Assembly: GCA_964596165.1 (NCBI GenBank)
Contig: CAZQTW010000002.1
Span: 1-64,000 of the forward strand
Source of the DNA: CAYUQT01 sp964596165
GTDB lineage: Bacteria; Planctomycetota; Phycisphaerae; UBA1845; JAFGLZ01
DNA length: 64,000 bases
Direction: 5' to 3'
Of this stretch, positions 63,016 through 64,000 are shown piece after piece (position 1 is the first letter of the stretch; the number at the start of each line of letters is the position of its first letter). Under the pieces are notes generated by a model, which saw only the letters and a list, made by a program, of their open reading frames with translations, searched no databases and was not told the DNA's origin. The translations under genes and the position numbers were made by a program.

Positions 63016-64000
63016 GTGCTCCGTCACCTTTGGCAGATTGTTGCCTATGCCCTCATGCTCATCCTGGGGGCCTACGTCTCCCTAACCGCCGCCATCGGTG
63101 CTCCGCAACTGTTCGTTCCGAGGATCCTGGCGTCGGTGTTCCTCGTGGTCCTCCTCGTGGTGGCGACGTATACGGCGAGAATGCTCCGCTATCAGTGGCC
63201 GACGGTCGTGCTGGTCATCCTGACGCTCGTCGGCCTGAATCTCACCGGCGTCATGACCTCTCTGATGGCCGGCGGCGCCCAAGCGGGAGGGTTCCTGGAC
63301 CGCGCCTGCCGGCCCGACGGTGAATCCAATCTCTGTCAGCAGGCCTTTCAGAGCCGTTGGGGCGGCATTCCGCTGGGAACGCGACCCCAATCCCCACGCA
63401 TCTCCCTCCTCGTGGTTGGCATGGTCTTCTACACCGCATTGCTGATGTGGTTCCTCGTCATCGGACGACCTGCCCCGACCGACCGATGGCATCATGCCTT
63501 TCCCCTGTGCGTCACAGCCGTCGCGATGCCGGCGGCGGCCTTCCTGATCTATGTGATGTACGCGCGGTTAGCCGGACCGTGCCCTCTCTGCATGGGTAGC
63601 CACATCGTGACGGTTCTGCTCTTCTTGGTCACTGCGCTGGCTTGGCCACGGGGGGGGAAGGTCACCGATGCCGCCGTCGCGACAGGGGAGTTGCCCAACG
63701 CACAGACGGCAACAGTGGCCTCCTCCCCCGTCGCCCTCTATGCTGCTTCCTGGCATCGCGTGGTGACGGCGCTCGTTCTGGCCGCCGTTGTCTCCTCGTT
63801 GGGCGCTTTTGCGAGCACCAATATAGACTTACAGAGAAGAAGCGAACGGCTGGACAAGGCCCTAACGGAGATCATTAACAATCCCGACTATGTCCGCTGG
63901 GACTTTGATCGCCAGCCGGTGGCTGCAATCAAGCCTCAGCCGGACGATAGCGTGCGAGGCCCCGAATCGGCACCCTTCATCGCGATCGCATACGGCGACT
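63016..64000 (+). CDS. Vitamin K epoxide reductase family protein fused to a thioredoxin-like domain (3' end outside window)
   Basis: The frame opens with GTG directly after the preceding stop codon and runs without a stop to the window edge (328 codons). It has about five transmembrane helices and the VKOR pattern: loop cysteines at 98 and 107 (DRACRPDGESNLCQQAF, then SRWGGIPLG) and the quinone-proximal CPLC at 189-192 in GPCPLCMGSH. A final helix is followed by a soluble segment ending GPESAPFIAIAYGD, the start of a DsbA/thioredoxin_4 domain. Such VKOR-DsbA fusions form disulfide bonds in proteins using quinone. It is clearly a real gene although its end is missing. Confidence 0.93.
   Translation, partial: MLRHLWQIVAYALMLILGAYVSLTAAIGAPQLFVPRILASVFLVVLLVVATYTARMLRYQWPTVVLVILTLVGLNLTGVMTSLMAGGAQAGGFLDRACRPDGESNLCQQAFQSRWGGIPLGTRPQSPRISLLVVGMVFYTALLMWFLVIGRPAPTDRWHHAFPLCVTAVAMPAAAFLIYVMYARLAGPCPLCMGSHIVTVLLFLVTALAWPRGGKVTDAAVATGELPNAQTATVASSPVALYAASWHRVVTALVLAAVVSSLGAFASTNIDLQRRSERLDKALTEIINNPDYVRWDFDRQPVAAIKPQPDDSVRGPESAPFIAIAYGD

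Overview
The window is about 64 kb of high-GC bacterial chromosome. It most resembles a Planctomycetota (Phycisphaerae-like) genome, which is an inference from gene content. The evidence is a formylglycine sulfatase, a DUF4838 glycosidase, a 1373-residue beta-galactosidase-like enzyme, a TAT-exported sugar isomerase-like protein, two uroporphyrinogen-decarboxylase-like proteins, many small lipoproteins and GC-rich intergenic hairpins. No rRNA, tRNA, CRISPR array or complete insertion sequence was found. One RNA gene, rnpB, is clear.

Layout. 1-6.1 kb: 3' end of uvrB, a GT-C membrane glycosyltransferase overlapping a lipoprotein gene, then a minus-strand operon of a family 2 glycosyltransferase and a radical SAM/SPASM protein. 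6.3-6.7 kb: RNase P RNA. 6.8-10.9 kb: secreted beta-propeller glycosidase-like protein, MFS sugar transporter, nucleoside-hydrolase-like protein. 10.9-13.7 kb: a less GC-rich, decaying accessory stretch with an unknown lipoprotein, a transglutaminase-like gene broken by an in-frame stop, a truncated IS1634-type transposase and a small membrane protein. 13.7-20 kb: GT9, HU, a PhnP-like metallo-beta-lactamase-fold hydrolase, a TPR-like lipoprotein, and a two-component pair (intramembrane-type histidine kinase plus NtrC-type regulator). 20-21.6 kb: a gene-poor stretch, then two tandem small secreted proteins with a shared motif and a strong terminator. 21.7-24.8 kb: priA and an orphan CpaF/VirB11-like ATPase. 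24.9-32 kb: giant glycosidase, two thioredoxin-fold proteins, an enolase-superfamily enzyme. 32-38.1 kb: a heavy-metal RND pump and adaptor with unusual inserted domains. 38.4-44.6 kb: PIG-V-like mannosyltransferase, lepA, dus, B12-binding radical SAM protein. 44.7-49.1 kb: accessory block with a cyclase interrupted by an amber codon, a HicAB pair, a methyltransferase, a URO-D-like protein and a DUF4258/YgiT-type pair. 49.1-60.7 kb: carbohydrate and sulfate functions (DUF4838 glycosidase, gingipain-like protease, sugar isomerase-like protein, cysC, URO-D-like protein, truB, sulfatase, alpha-toroid protein, DUF1349). 60.9-64 kb: hemL, a membrane protein, and a VKOR fused to a thioredoxin-like domain that runs off the window.

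The genes suggest a polysaccharide-degrading, cell-surface-rich lifestyle with periplasmic redox and metal-export functions set among housekeeping genes. The points most worth a second look are the enlarged RND pump and adaptor, the nonsense-interrupted cyclase, the NtrC-type regulator with GAFTHA instead of GAFTGA, the orphan secretion-type ATPase with a degenerate Walker B region, the paired small secreted proteins, and two promoters that suggest leaderless transcripts.
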